Shown in pieces: positions 23,704-33,383 of a stretch of DNA of 64,000 bases; positions within the stretch are counted from its first letter, which is position 1, and each line of letters begins with the position of its first letter. The notes beneath the pieces are model-generated. The model ran no database searches and had not been told where the DNA came from. It saw only the letters and a program-made list of their open reading frames with translations. The translations under genes were made by a program, and so were the position numbers. Source of the stretch: Incurvaria masculella (Eukaryota > Arthropoda > Insecta > Lepidoptera > Incurvariidae); the NCBI GenBank assembly GCA_946894095.1, contig OX335642.1, forward strand, positions 4,909,021 to 4,973,020. Reading direction: 5' to 3'.

Positions 23704-25001
23704 TGTTACGCGGGTAGGGTGCAGATTAGAGAAGAAAACATCAATACTCAACAATCTTCCTTTATTTCAAATAAGTCACAAGCAAACTCACAAATACGAC
23801 TTCACACTAGGTTTTTTCAAACACTAATTTGCAAACTATATCACTGACTTCACTGATTCACTTCAGAGCTAGTTCACTTTTCTTGGTATCGCTTACTGTC
23901 GCTCGTTTCGCTACCAAAAATAGACTGCCGCCCTCAGCGCCTTGGGCGCCTTTTATATCGTTGGAGCTTCTTTCCAGAACACTCCACCGATTTCTAGGCG
24001 CCCTACATGGGTAGCAGTCGAGAACAATCTCCTTCGAGACATTACTCGAATGTTCGAGATTTGTTTCTGAAGTCAGCAGCAGCATGTGGTCTTCTCACAC
24101 CCCCCTTGTTTTAGGCGGGAGTGTGGTGACAGTTCCGGGGCTATGCCCCCTACTGTGGTCTCTTCGCTGACCATTTCAATGGCCATGTCGTTGGCTGGCC
24201 TAATTTAGGCCTTAGTCGGTCTCGTGTGGATCCTTGGGTACGTCGGTGTGATCATCTTCGACAGTGACGAGGTCGCGCGGGTACCGCTTGCTGCCGTCCG
24301 GAGGTCTCGCATGCTGGGGCGTCAAGTCCCGGATAGCCGGGAAAGGTGACTTATCTGCACGTGCGAACATTGCAGTGGCCAGACGTCCAGCGGCTCTATG
24401 TGGCGATCCCTCGCTATCGTGGAGTTCCGAACGTAGCGCGGAGCGCCAGCGATGGTGCGAAGGCTCAAGCTCTGCTGGGCGCGGAGGCGCTGACGTTGCG
24501 TCTCCGAGAAGAGGGCGTACCAGGCAGGTGCTGCGTACGTGAGGCGCGATCTTGAAGATTCCCAGCTTCGACCGCAGGGGGAGCTGGGAACATAAGACGG
24601 GTTTCAGCTTCGCACGTGCTACTCTGGTCTTCTCGATAGCAGATTTCACCTGCGGCGTCATGGAAGGGTTCCGGTCGATGATCACACCGAGTTACTTCGC
24701 CTGAGGGGTGCTAGTCCATGTGATGTCTTCACCTTGAAGTCGCAGTATGGGGGGAAGAACCGAACGACCTGTCACGATAGCTTGAGTCTTCCCGACGTTT
24801 ACCGACATGCGCCATCTCGAGAGCCACTCTGGTAGAATGGCCCCAGGACGAGGCGTTACTTTATATGGGACGACAGTGATGCAATCGCCTTCGCAATGGA
24901 ATAAGACAAGTAGCGCCATCTACTGAGACTTCAAGGAACGATTTGACGCACTTTGGTAGTGTAGCAGCGCTATGTCTTCGCAGCGGGGCGCGCTCGTAAC
25001 A
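23704..25001 (-). mobile_element. Solo LTR of the gypsy family, interrupted by a LINE fragment
   Basis: The outer parts (23704-24079 and about 24844-25001) match the LTRs of the element at 54463-60374 with scattered substitutions. The LTR begins TGTTACGCGGG and ends CTCGTAACA, and is flanked by ATAC direct repeats (23700-23703 and 25002-25005). That confirms a 4-bp target duplication for the family. No internal region is present, so this is a recombination-derived solo LTR. It is older than the full element, judging by its divergence. Confidence 0.9.
24080..24843 (-). pseudogene. Jockey-like LINE fragment (post-RT region) inside the solo LTR
   Basis: Minus-strand frames read EWLSRWRMSVNVGKTQAIVT, a typical jockey-clade RT thumb. 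LGVIIDRNPSMTPQVKSAIE and LKPVLCSQLPLRSKLGIFK follow, then FARADKSPFPAIRDLTPQ near the C-terminus. GC-richer than its surroundings. Frames are broken at least three times. It splits the LTR between GAAGTCAGC and GGACGAGGCG. No clear poly(A) or target duplication is visible; AGC repeats at the left junction blur the edge. Confidence 0.75.
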
Positions 25002-25005
25002 ATAC

Positions 25006-25416
25006 TGTAAAGTTAAATCAATGAAGGGTTGTCAATTGTTCAACAATATTCCGTGGTTCAAACCCAACATAATTTTATTTTTATTACGAAAATTTCACTC
25101 TGCAAAGTATATTATTTTTTTCGATTTTTATGACTGCATACTCTTTTCTAACTTCTGAATCCTCGTTCAGTGCTACTCAAATTCAAATGCATGTCGGCAC
25201 AAGCGATTTCGGTGGATGTTTTTAATTATCAGAAACACCGAGAAGAACCCTCGCATAGATTTATCGATGAAAAATGTCTCGAACTTTGGGAAAGACATTG
25301 CCTTTTGGCTCCAAAAATCTTCTAGATTAATTCCTGTCTATAAGGATATTTAGATAATTAATAATAATACGTCCATTGTAGATATCATCGATAATCTGTA
25401 CAGAACATTTATTTTA
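25006..25416. other. No gene recognised
   Basis: AT-rich, no ORF or repeat identified. Confidence 0.4.
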
Positions 25417-25471
25417 GTGGCCTCTGCAACAACATGCCTCGATTATAGAGGCATGTTATTGTAGAGGCCAC
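25417..25471. repeat. Short near-perfect hairpin
   Basis: GTGGCCTCTGCAACAACATG and its inverse form a 24-bp stem around a 7-base loop (GATTATA). The two mismatches would be G-U pairs in RNA of one strand. Shorter than a typical pre-miRNA; could be a minimal MITE relic. Confidence 0.55.
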
Positions 25472-25699
25472 ATGTCATGTTATTTAAGGCACTGTTTCCT
25501 GGTGTGTCGTGTCCTCCGTGGTCGTGTCATTTTTGGTGGTTGAAAAAGGCGTAGTTATATTCATTTACCGTATCTGCATAGTTTTCCTATTTTGCATACT
25601 GCACGGCCGATCCTTCCTCTCCGCTTTGGGGACCTGCTCTTTTTAATGTATTTTTTCTGGAACTAAAAATGATCAAATATTCAAACCAGAAACGATGCC

Positions 25700-25900
25700 A
25701 GCTGTCCGTGGTTCGGAATCCCCTACTAGCTTGGGCTCTAGGGTTAAACCCGCCAGGGTTGGTACCATTGCATTGGATAAAAAGTAGGTCGAAGAGGCTA
25801 TAACAAATTTTCCGCATTTTCCATCCAGTTCAATGTAGCCGCGCTCATAAAGGGAAGGTTAGGTTAGGTTCGGTAAGGCATGGCACCTAGCGGTACGTAA
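25700..25900 (+). repeat. SINE-B copy 3
   Basis: Blocks GTGGTTCGGAATCCCC, GTTGGTACCATTGCATTGGA, GGTCGAAGAGGC and CCATCCAGTTCAATGTAGCC are present, followed by GGTTAGGTTAGGTT and GGCATGGCACCTAG. Confidence 0.7.
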
Positions 25901-26103
25901 AAAGGTCTCATGGAGGTCTAATTTCCTGACAGGTTCTAATTAAATGGTGTCATAGATATAGAATAGAATAGAGTATAATGTTTAGAATGTAATAGTTTAT
26001 TAGAAAGAAAAGGCCTAGAAATTACAGTTTTGGTACTCAAATGAAAGGTCTCATAGAGATCGATACATATTTCGGAATGAATCGATCGTTGAATGTAAAG
26101 AGC

Positions 26104-26420
26104 CAAAAACCGGCCAAGTGCGAGTTGGACTCGCACACGAAGGGTTCCGTACCATCGTACATGATTAACACCAAAAAATCACGTTTTTTGTATGGGGCCC
26201 CCCTTTTAATTTTTATTATTTTATTATTTTACATATTTGTTGTTATAGCGGCAAAACATATACACACTATGTGAAAATTTCAGCTGCCTACCTATTACAT
26301 TTCAGCAGATACAGCCCTGTGACAGTAGGACGTACGGACGGATGAATGGACGGACGGACGGACAGTGGAGGCTTAGTAATAGGCTTCCGTTGGCACCCTT
26401 TGGGTACGGAACCCTAAAAA
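26104..26420 (+). repeat. SINE-A copy 6, full length
   Basis: Head AACCGGCCAAGTGCGAGTTG, GGAC-type microsatellite at about 26330-26365, tail GGGTACGGAACCCTAAAAA. Confidence 0.9.
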
Positions 26421-26903
26421 TGGACGTTTAAAAAAGAACCACAAGAAGTCGCACTCCGGCAGACCGTTGCGTCACGATCTGCCATTGAACTTGCCAGTGA
26501 AAGTGCTCCCCGATTGGGACTCGGATAAATTACAACTATTTAAATGCTTACGATTTCGTCAAGTCCCAATATGGCGGCTTACCCAACATCATGCCGTCCG
26601 AGGCGCGCCTTTTGGATGAAAGTCCGGTCTGTGAGCGGATGTGATTTTCTTTAGCTAAATGCTATTCCATATAGAGGCGTCATTCTGATTGTGTTTAGAC
26701 AGATGTGAGATGCTTTTATATGGCAACTGATGATACACAATATGAATGTGATGTCGTAATGCGTGATCTGTGGCATGATACCTTCTTTGCTCGTTGCATG
26801 ATACACACTATACAGCGAGCATGAAAGCACGGGAGTAACGATCTAATCTATAAAAGAAAAAACAATACGAATAAAAAAGAAGAGAAAGTATTTGCACCCA
26901 TTA
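26421..26903. other. No gene recognised
   Basis: No ORF of note and no repeat family assigned. Confidence 0.4.
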
Positions 26904-27060
26904 TGTTGCTCAATATAGTTCGGAAGACCCGTACTTTTAACCACCTCTGTTGCTATGTATCGCTCGGAAGTCCCGCATTTGCACCACTTCTGTTGCTCTA
27001 TATCTTTTGGAAGCCCCGTATTTGCAGCACTTCTGTTGCTCTTTATATTTTGAAACACTG
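26904..27060 (+). repeat. 43-bp tandem repeat, about 3.6 units
   Basis: TGTTGCT starts at 26904, 26948, 26991 and 27034 (spacing 44, 43, 43). Each unit continues with a TAT-rich stretch, GGAAG(A/T)CCCG and a TTTGCA(C/G)CACTTC block. Short ORFs on both strands here are by-products of the repeat. Confidence 0.8.
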
Positions 27061-27432
27061 CTGTTTATATTTGCTGTATATATTTTGGATCCATCGCGTC
27101 GATTCGCAACTCGTTGGCTCGATGCTGCCTTCCAAGATGGCCGCGCGTGTGAGTTGAACTTGTGAAGTGGGAACGTGGGCGAACGGGTATGTCGCAGCGT
27201 AAAGCGGCACTCCTGCACTTATCACATGAATGCAATTCATTCACTCCTCTCGTACCATAGAGCAGTCTGGTACCATCATGGCGGGGCCATGTAGAAGTAC
27301 ATAGTCAGCCCAGATGACGCGGATAATCGAAGTGAAGCAGCAGTCTGGGATGGGTGACCGTTTTGGACCCCTTCGGACGTATTTCGGATACTACATAAAA
27401 CTTTAAGTTCTAATATTTTTTCTTTACTTACT
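27061..27432. other. No gene recognised
   Basis: Contains a GC-richer patch with GATGGCCGCGCG at about 27137. A GGTACCATCATGG at 27270 resembles a SINE-B block but is isolated. Confidence 0.35.
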
Positions 27433-27545
27433 AGGTGGCAGGCGGGATTAAGCCCGAGTTGCTACCATCGTATTGAATCACAGATAATCAAAACGACAAA
27501 TAAGAAAATATCCGTGTTTTCTATCCAGTTCAATGCGGCGGAGCA
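27433..27545 (+). repeat. SINE-B copy 4, 3' part
   Basis: ACTAGGTGGCAGGCGGGATT, TACCATCGTATTGAATCA and CTATCCAGTTCAATGCGGC mark the family; diverged. Confidence 0.6.
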
Positions 27546-28911
27546 ACTGTGTTTGGAATTTGTGTAAGTATTGTGTTTTTACAAGACTGTTTGTGACAAC
27601 GGTCGAATGTAAATATGTAAATAAATAATAAATTTACATTAAGACCTTACATAAAAAAATAAATCTTCTTCTATTTCATCTAAGATTAAGATATAATAAC
27701 TTAAAGATAAACTTTTACTTGCCCTCATATCAGCCCACTAGGGTGCACTGGTCTCCGTGCTATACTATGGTGTATATCTTCTTATCGCACGAGAGCAATC
27801 AATATTTACTTTAAAAGCACGTGCGTTCATCCAAGCAGAGCGCAGCTGCAAGAAATCAATGCAGATTGTGAGTAGGATATCAACACACCATAGTTACGCA
27901 AAGTACTCGTAGGTACCTACTTCTTAGTGTGCGAACCAGCGTTGGGTCCGAGTCCTACTACCAATTCTGGCTTTAAACCATTCCGGAATGGTTTTCCCTT
28001 CTTTCGAATATAATGATTCCGGAGGGGGCTTAAATCTCTTACCCATTTAATAGTAATTCAAGATAAGTGAGGTCGGCTTTTGTTTTTTTTATTGTAATTG
28101 TTTTTTAGACCTGCGAATGCCCTTTTTTGGTCGTTCGAAAATTTTTCAAGACTATTCTGTGGAAGATTTTTTTTTGCTCATTCGAACGAAATCCTGAAAT
28201 CGTTCAGGTTTTTCAGGGGTTCTCGGAGTACCTTTCAACCGTCCGTGTCTGTGTCGAAGCAGACTGCTCAGAGCCATTCGGTACCGGAAGGAGCAAGAAA
28301 TAGATCCGTGTACCTGCCTCGGCCGTTTTCGCTGACCATTAGAACGGTTAGGAAAGGCTTTGAAGTTCCATCTCGCAGATGTGGAACACAAAATCGGAGC
28401 AAGATCTGTCAACTGTCTACTATAAAATCACCTACAACTACGTCATTTCATGTTAAATCTCATTTGGATGGAAATATAAGTAAGTTTTAAATCAGTTTTG
28501 ATATAAGTTGCTTTGTTTTGTTTGTATGTTTGTTTTGTGAGTTTAGAAGGATTATTGTTTCTGAAATATCAAAGTGACGCTTATATCTGCTCTTTTTTCG
28601 TTTTCGCGTTCGGGTTGGAGCCTCGGTTGGAGGGTTGTTCTACACTGTTCCGCCTGATTCCATCCTGTAACGGACAGTACCAGGCAGAATGGAACCGTCT
28701 CCGCTCGAACAAGCCCGGTATAACAATTCCGAAACACAATTGTTACCAAGCCGAATGTTTTCGCGTTCTCAAAGTACTTACCATATAACCATAATTCCAG
28801 AGTGAATTCCGGACTTTTGGAGTATGTATGCTATCTGGGACTGGATTCCTCTTTGGAGCTGGAATGACTCATCGCTTCGCGGAGCACACTTTGAGTATGT
28901 AACCTGAGCCG
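27546..28911. other. Unassigned DNA with one 130-aa ORF
   Basis: A plus-strand frame at 28098-28490 (130 aa) starts MFFRPANALFWSFENFSRLF and is Arg/Ser/Phe-rich. I recognise no domain, and the poly-T runs at its start suggest chance. The region 28600-28780 is GC-richer, with CGGTTGGAGGGTTG and CCGTCTCCGCTCG, but no gene is evident. Confidence 0.35.
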
Positions 28912-29254
28912 GTAGTCTCAGTTCTCACCTAAATTGGCGTTTACGTAACTTCGAAGTTCCGTAAAAACATAAAACTCCATGCAAATTTTTACTAGATATT
29001 CTGTGGTTTTACTTCTTCAAGCTGTCAAAGTCAAACTCGGACTTCCGATTTGTATGAAAACGCGGAGTCGACGTAAACGGCAACGTCGACGTATTTACGG
29101 CAACGTTGAGTAAGCTGTCAAATCAAACTCCGACTCGCAAATGGTAGTTCGCTTAACGCCCACTGCGTGCGCTCTTCAATTTCTCCATACATTTGAAAAC
29201 GCCCGTCGATCGTTTGCCGTAAACGCCAACTTAGGTGACACCTGGGACTTCGGG
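28912..29254. mobile_element. MITE, tandem copy 1
   Basis: Begins AGTCTCAGTTCTCACCTAAA and ends with the inverse form TTAGGTGACACCTGGGACT. The interior includes GGTTTTACTTCTTCAAGCTG and CGTCGACGTATTTACGGC. The same sequence follows immediately as copy 2. Non-coding; superfamily unknown. Confidence 0.75.
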
Positions 29255-29265
29255 TACTTAGTGGA

Positions 29266-29608
29266 CAGTCTGAGTTCTCACCTAAATTGGCGTTTACGGC
29301 AAACGATCGACGGGCGTTTTCCGTAAAAACGTCAAACTTCATACAAGTTTTTACTAGATATTCTGTGGTTTTACGTCTTCAAGCTGTGAAAGTCAAACTC
29401 GGACTTCCGATTTGCATAAAAACGCGGAGTCGGCGTAAACGGCAACGTCGACGTATTTACGGCAGCGTTGAGTAAGCTTTAAAATCAAACTCGGACTCGC
29501 AAAAGTTAGTTCGCCCACTGCGCGCGCTCTTCGATTTCTCCATACATTTGAAAACGCCAGTCGATCGGTTTGCCGTAAACGCCAATTTAGGTGAAAACTG
29601 GGACTACA
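29266..29608. mobile_element. MITE, tandem copy 2
   Basis: Same family and orientation as 28912-29254. The terminal repeats are longer and better preserved: TTGGCGTTTACGGCAAACGA near the left end is inverted as TCGGTTTGCCGTAAACGCC near the right end. Only about 12 bp separate the two copies. Confidence 0.75.
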
Positions 29609-29695
29609 GGCTCTGACATTTTCTTTCGCCTTTTTGTAATCGTATTGCCGTGATTTAATTTTCTTTTGCTAGGCGAAACCCAAGCTGCCTTACTA

Positions 29696-29802
29696 ATAAA
29701 CATTTATGCCATCGCTATTACTCTGATATTTCTTGCTCTCCCATACTTATAGCTAGAAATACCGAAGTAATAGCGATGCTACAGATGTTTATCAGTAAGG
29801 CA
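29696..29802. mobile_element. Small hairpin MITE (about 107 bp)
   Basis: TGCCTTACTAATAAACAT at the left is inverted as ATGTTTATCAGTAAGGCA at the right, with matching ATCGCTATTACT inside. No ORF. Confidence 0.7.
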
Positions 29803-30014
29803 ATATGAGTTTGATCTCCGTAATAGAACTAGCCAAAACCGGTTACTACAAAACTAGTTTAATCTCGTTTTCGCCCCGTAACCTACTTATCTAAGCAATC
29901 GATTTCACGAAGCTAAACTTTGTGGACTATGCACTATTGTAAAGTTTGCGTGAATATAATATTATTCCTTCATCTCCTGGGGGTCGTTAGCCTGAGAGAC
30001 ACCACAAAAACGAA

Positions 30015-30312
30015 AAAAACCGGCCAAGTGCGAGTCGGACTCGCACACGAAGGGTTCCGTACCATCGTAAAAGATTTTACACAAAAAAATGGGTTTTTTT
30101 GTATAGGGCCCCCCTTTAATTTTGATTATTTTTCAATTTTATATATTTGTTATAGCGGCAAAATAAATACACACTCTGTGAAAATTTCAGCTGCCTACCT
30201 ATTACAGTTCATGAGATACAGCCCTGTGACAGACCGACGGACGGACGGACGGATAGCGGAGGCTTAGTAATTGGGTTCCGTTTTCACTCTTTGGGTACGG
30301 AACCCTAAAAAA
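30015..30312 (+). repeat. SINE-A copy 7, full length
   Basis: Head AACCGGCCAAGTGCGAGTCG, GACGGAC microsatellite at about 30235-30252, tail GGGTACGGAACCCTAAAAA. A 115-aa ORF across it (29920-30267) is not a gene. Confidence 0.9.
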
Positions 30313-30819
30313 GGACCTTTGCGACGCAAGCGATGCATAAAATTAACAATAAACATCGTTAGAAATACCGTAAATCACCCATGGATTTGACTCACCCTGG
30401 CCGCCTGGCCGCCATGTTTTATGGCGTGCGTGTGCAAACACGGGGGACCCACGACGGGGGACTGATCTCATTTCATTTAATTGCTATAAATGAAATGTAG
30501 TGTTTGATTTAATGTAATTTAATTTGAATAATTACATTATTTACGTACTTAAATATGCAAATCTCAAACCATTCTTTATAATTTTTTTATTCGATTTATT
30601 TTTCATTGGATCACAACTGCGTACCATTTAGGCAATTTAGCGTGATTGTAAGCAAGCCGTCTTTGATGGGAGCAACCGACGTAATACAGATAGACAGACA
30701 CAGAGACGCGAGACGTTGGATTTATTGAAGTAATACAAAATTTTGTATAAAAATAACCACTCTGCGGGCACCTAGTATAATCCCACAATGTATGCTGAAT
30801 ACTTTGTTTGTTGTTTTTT
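30313..30819. other. No gene recognised
   Basis: AT-rich; a short palindromic AAATGAAATG/CATTTCATTT region at about 30470-30500. No gene. Confidence 0.4.
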
Positions 30820-31063
30820 TAGGGTTCCGAAACCAAAGGGTGAAAACGGAAACCTATTACTAAGCCTCCGCTGTCCGTCCGTCCGTCCGTCCGTCCGTCC
30901 GTCCGTCCGTGCGTCCGTCCGTCCGTCCGTCTGTCACAGGGCTGCATCTCATGAACCGTAATAGGTAGGCAGCATACAAAAAACGTATTTTTTGTCTTTA
31001 ATCTTGTACGATGGTACGGGACCCTACGTGTGTGAGTCCGACTCGCACTTGGCCGGTTTTTTG
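30820..31063 (-). repeat. SINE-A copy 8, internally deleted
   Basis: Minus orientation. An expanded CCGT microsatellite (about 30875-30930) is the longest in the window. The body between GGTAGGCAGC and ATACAAAAAACG is deleted. Confidence 0.85.
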
Positions 31064-31310
31064 ATTGAACGCCCTACTATTTGGGAATACCATTCGGATT
31101 TGAAAAAAAAAATTGCGTTTATGAAAAAATCGTGAGCAAGTTAAGAGGCTATTTAACATTACGCTACGGCCCTCAGAAGCCAAGCAAAAAGAAAACGCCC
31201 AGTGAAACTAAGTAATAGCAAAGATAATACTAATAATTACTTACGTAATAGCGCGGGCAAGCGATGGGACGCGGTGGATCAAGAGTCGAGGGTTGAGGGC
31301 GCATTCTACC
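31064..31310. other. No gene recognised
   Basis: Includes CAAAGATAATACTAATAATT at 31219-31238, matching the terminus of the TIR element at 60586. Confidence 0.4.
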
Positions 31311-32243
31311 TGGCTCCGCTCGGGTGATAGTCCAAAACGAAATTTAGACCGGGATAGATACGGTTTGAGAAGCACATGAAATCCGAAATGATTTTTTTTT
31401 TCTCAGAAATATATAATTTCATGTTCATATGCTTACATTAAGTTTGCAACATTTAGCGAGGCCCGGAAGATAGAAAAAAAAAATTTTATGTATTAAAAAA
31501 TATATATATCCTAAACAAATATTTAGAAACGGTATTAAAAAAATGTATATGTTAAGTCTTTTAAGGCGTAATGTAACTATGAATTTGCAACAATTTTGTA
31601 ATTACGGAAATGTATTCAAAAAAATGTTTTTACTTAAAAAAAATCTATGCAGCGAACCTAACTTGCTATTGCTATAATTCTTTCTAGAATATGTAAAAGA
31701 AAATTAAATTCTTTAAAAACTATACCACGAACGATTTTGTACGTATTTCGAATTTTTTGTTTAGCTTTTGTGTGAATGTAAAAATTATAAATGAAAAAAA
31801 AAATGTGCTTCTAATATTTGCAACATTTTACAAATTTCACAGAATATTGAGTTTGCGGTTAGTTTCCAATTTCAGAAAATAAAATAGAATTTTCATTATT
31901 TGCTTTGCAGATATTATGAAGATAGTACAAAAAAAATATATTTACACAGTTCCGTAAATAAGAAATTGTTGCAAATTCACAGTAATATTACACCTAAAAT
32001 TAGCTAACATATAACATTTTTAAATAACATTTCTAAATATTTGTTTAGGAGATATAATTTTTTAAACATATTTCATATTTTATTTCTATCTTCCGGACCC
32101 CCCAAAATGTTGCAAACTTAATGTACACACGTCCACATGAAATACTATGTTTATGAGAAAAAAAAATGCATTTCGGATTTAATGTTTTTCTAAGTGCTGA
32201 TTTAAGGCTAAAGTTCCTGGAGTAATTGACCCGAGCGGAGCCA
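31311..32243. mobile_element. AT-rich foldback / MITE, about 933 bp, with long inverted repeats
   Basis: TGGCTCCGCTCGGGT at 31311 is inverted as ACCCGAGCGGAGCCA ending at 32243. Further inverted pairs inside (AACATTT/AAATGTT near GCAAC, ATCTTCCGG, TTTGCAACAATTT) extend the stem over some 240 bp per arm with many indels. The interior is very AT-rich and non-coding. Confidence 0.75.
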
Positions 32244-32719
32244 CTAACCTCACGTAGGTTGCAGAAAGTTTAATTCGGTACTCAACTAAGTATAGTTGTA
32301 AATTATACATGACTCTCATGATTCTCATAAATGAAAAATCCAATCCAATGAGTAATGCTCAAGAAATCTTAGGTACTCATCGTGTTAACAGTATAGGTAG
32401 TATTTGAAAATCTCGAAAACAACATAGCAGCAGAATACAAGAAAATGTACCGGTCTTGATACTCTCCTGATATTGGCCGAACATGCCCTATTCCGGAATG
32501 AGGTGTCATGCCAGTACCTTCCATTTATGAGCACGGATCAATTGAACTGGAAAGAGGGACAATGTTTCATTTCCGGTTCGACAATTTTTCATCGACCTAC
32601 GGCGCAGAAACAAAACCAGACTGCGCCCAGGGATCCTTCACCTCGATTATCGAACAGCAAGTAATGTCCCGCCACAGTCCAATGAAACTAAAAAAATATT
32701 ATAGCCTTTAGCAAATATA
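32244..32719. other. No gene recognised
   Basis: Two overlapping short plus ORFs (63 and 67 aa at 32473-32711) without recognisable motifs. Confidence 0.35.
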
Positions 32720-33006
32720 CTTTTGCTTACTAAGCAAGTACATCGTTTTTTCCAACTGTTATTAGGAGGCTTTGACTGCGGGAGGAGGCACTGTAGAATA
32801 TGAGTCTAATTGGATGAATAGGGTGAAATTTGTATACCCAATACCCGTGAATGATATGTTTTGCTGGTTCAGGTCCATTATATTCATTAAGTAGTTATTT
32901 TCACAGGACTCATTCTCTAATTCATATGTGCTTTGCGGTCGATTATACCTACATACATATCACCTTCCTTAAGAACCTCCTCCTTTTTTGAAGTCGGTTA
33001 AAAATG
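32720..33006 (+). repeat. Dispersed lepidopteran-type repeat ending in CCTCCTTTTTTGAAGTCGGT
   Basis: The terminal block CCTCCTCCTTTTTTGAAGTC is one I associate with common interspersed repeats in Lepidoptera (memory, not checked). The internal ACCCGTGAATGATATGTTTT and GCTGGTTCAGG are inverted at about 9975-10015. CTAAGCAAGTACATCGTTTT at its start resembles the start of the MITE at 35050. Confidence 0.5.
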
Positions 33007-33122
33007 GCCTTCCTTACTAACTTTAAGGCCTGGTTATTCCGTAGAGTTAGGCCCTAAGCTGATAGTACTTTGCACATATTAGTATCAGTATTACTAATGG
33101 AAGTTAGGTACTTCAATAAAAA

Positions 33123-33383
33123 CAAAACGGGCCAAGTGCGAGTCGGACTCCCACACGAAGGGTTCCGTACCACCGTTCAAGATTTAACACGACAAAATCA
33201 CGTTTTTTGTATGGGGCCCCCCTTTATTTTTTATTATTTTTTAATGTTACCTATTTGTTGTTATAGCGGCAAAATAAATACATATTTTGTGAAAATTTCA
33301 GCTGCCTGCCTATTACGGTTCATGAGATACAGCCCTGTGACAGACGGACAGACGGACGGACGGACGGACGGACGGACAGAAGG
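33123..33383 (+). repeat. SINE-A copy 9, 3'-truncated at the microsatellite
   Basis: Head CGGGCCAAGTGCGAGTCGGA; similarity ends within the (GGAC)n tract at about 33340-33380, so the GGGTACGGAACCCT tail is missing. The 193-aa ORF across it (33070-33651) is a SINE read-through artefact. Confidence 0.85.

Noticed and set aside
28098..28490. 130-aa ORF as a host gene
   Set aside because: No recognisable domain, Phe-rich start from poly-T runs, no splice or promoter signals; left as unassigned.
29920..30267. 115-aa ORF
   Set aside because: Also a SINE-A translation artefact (KTGQVRVGLAHEGFRTIV motif shared with other copies).
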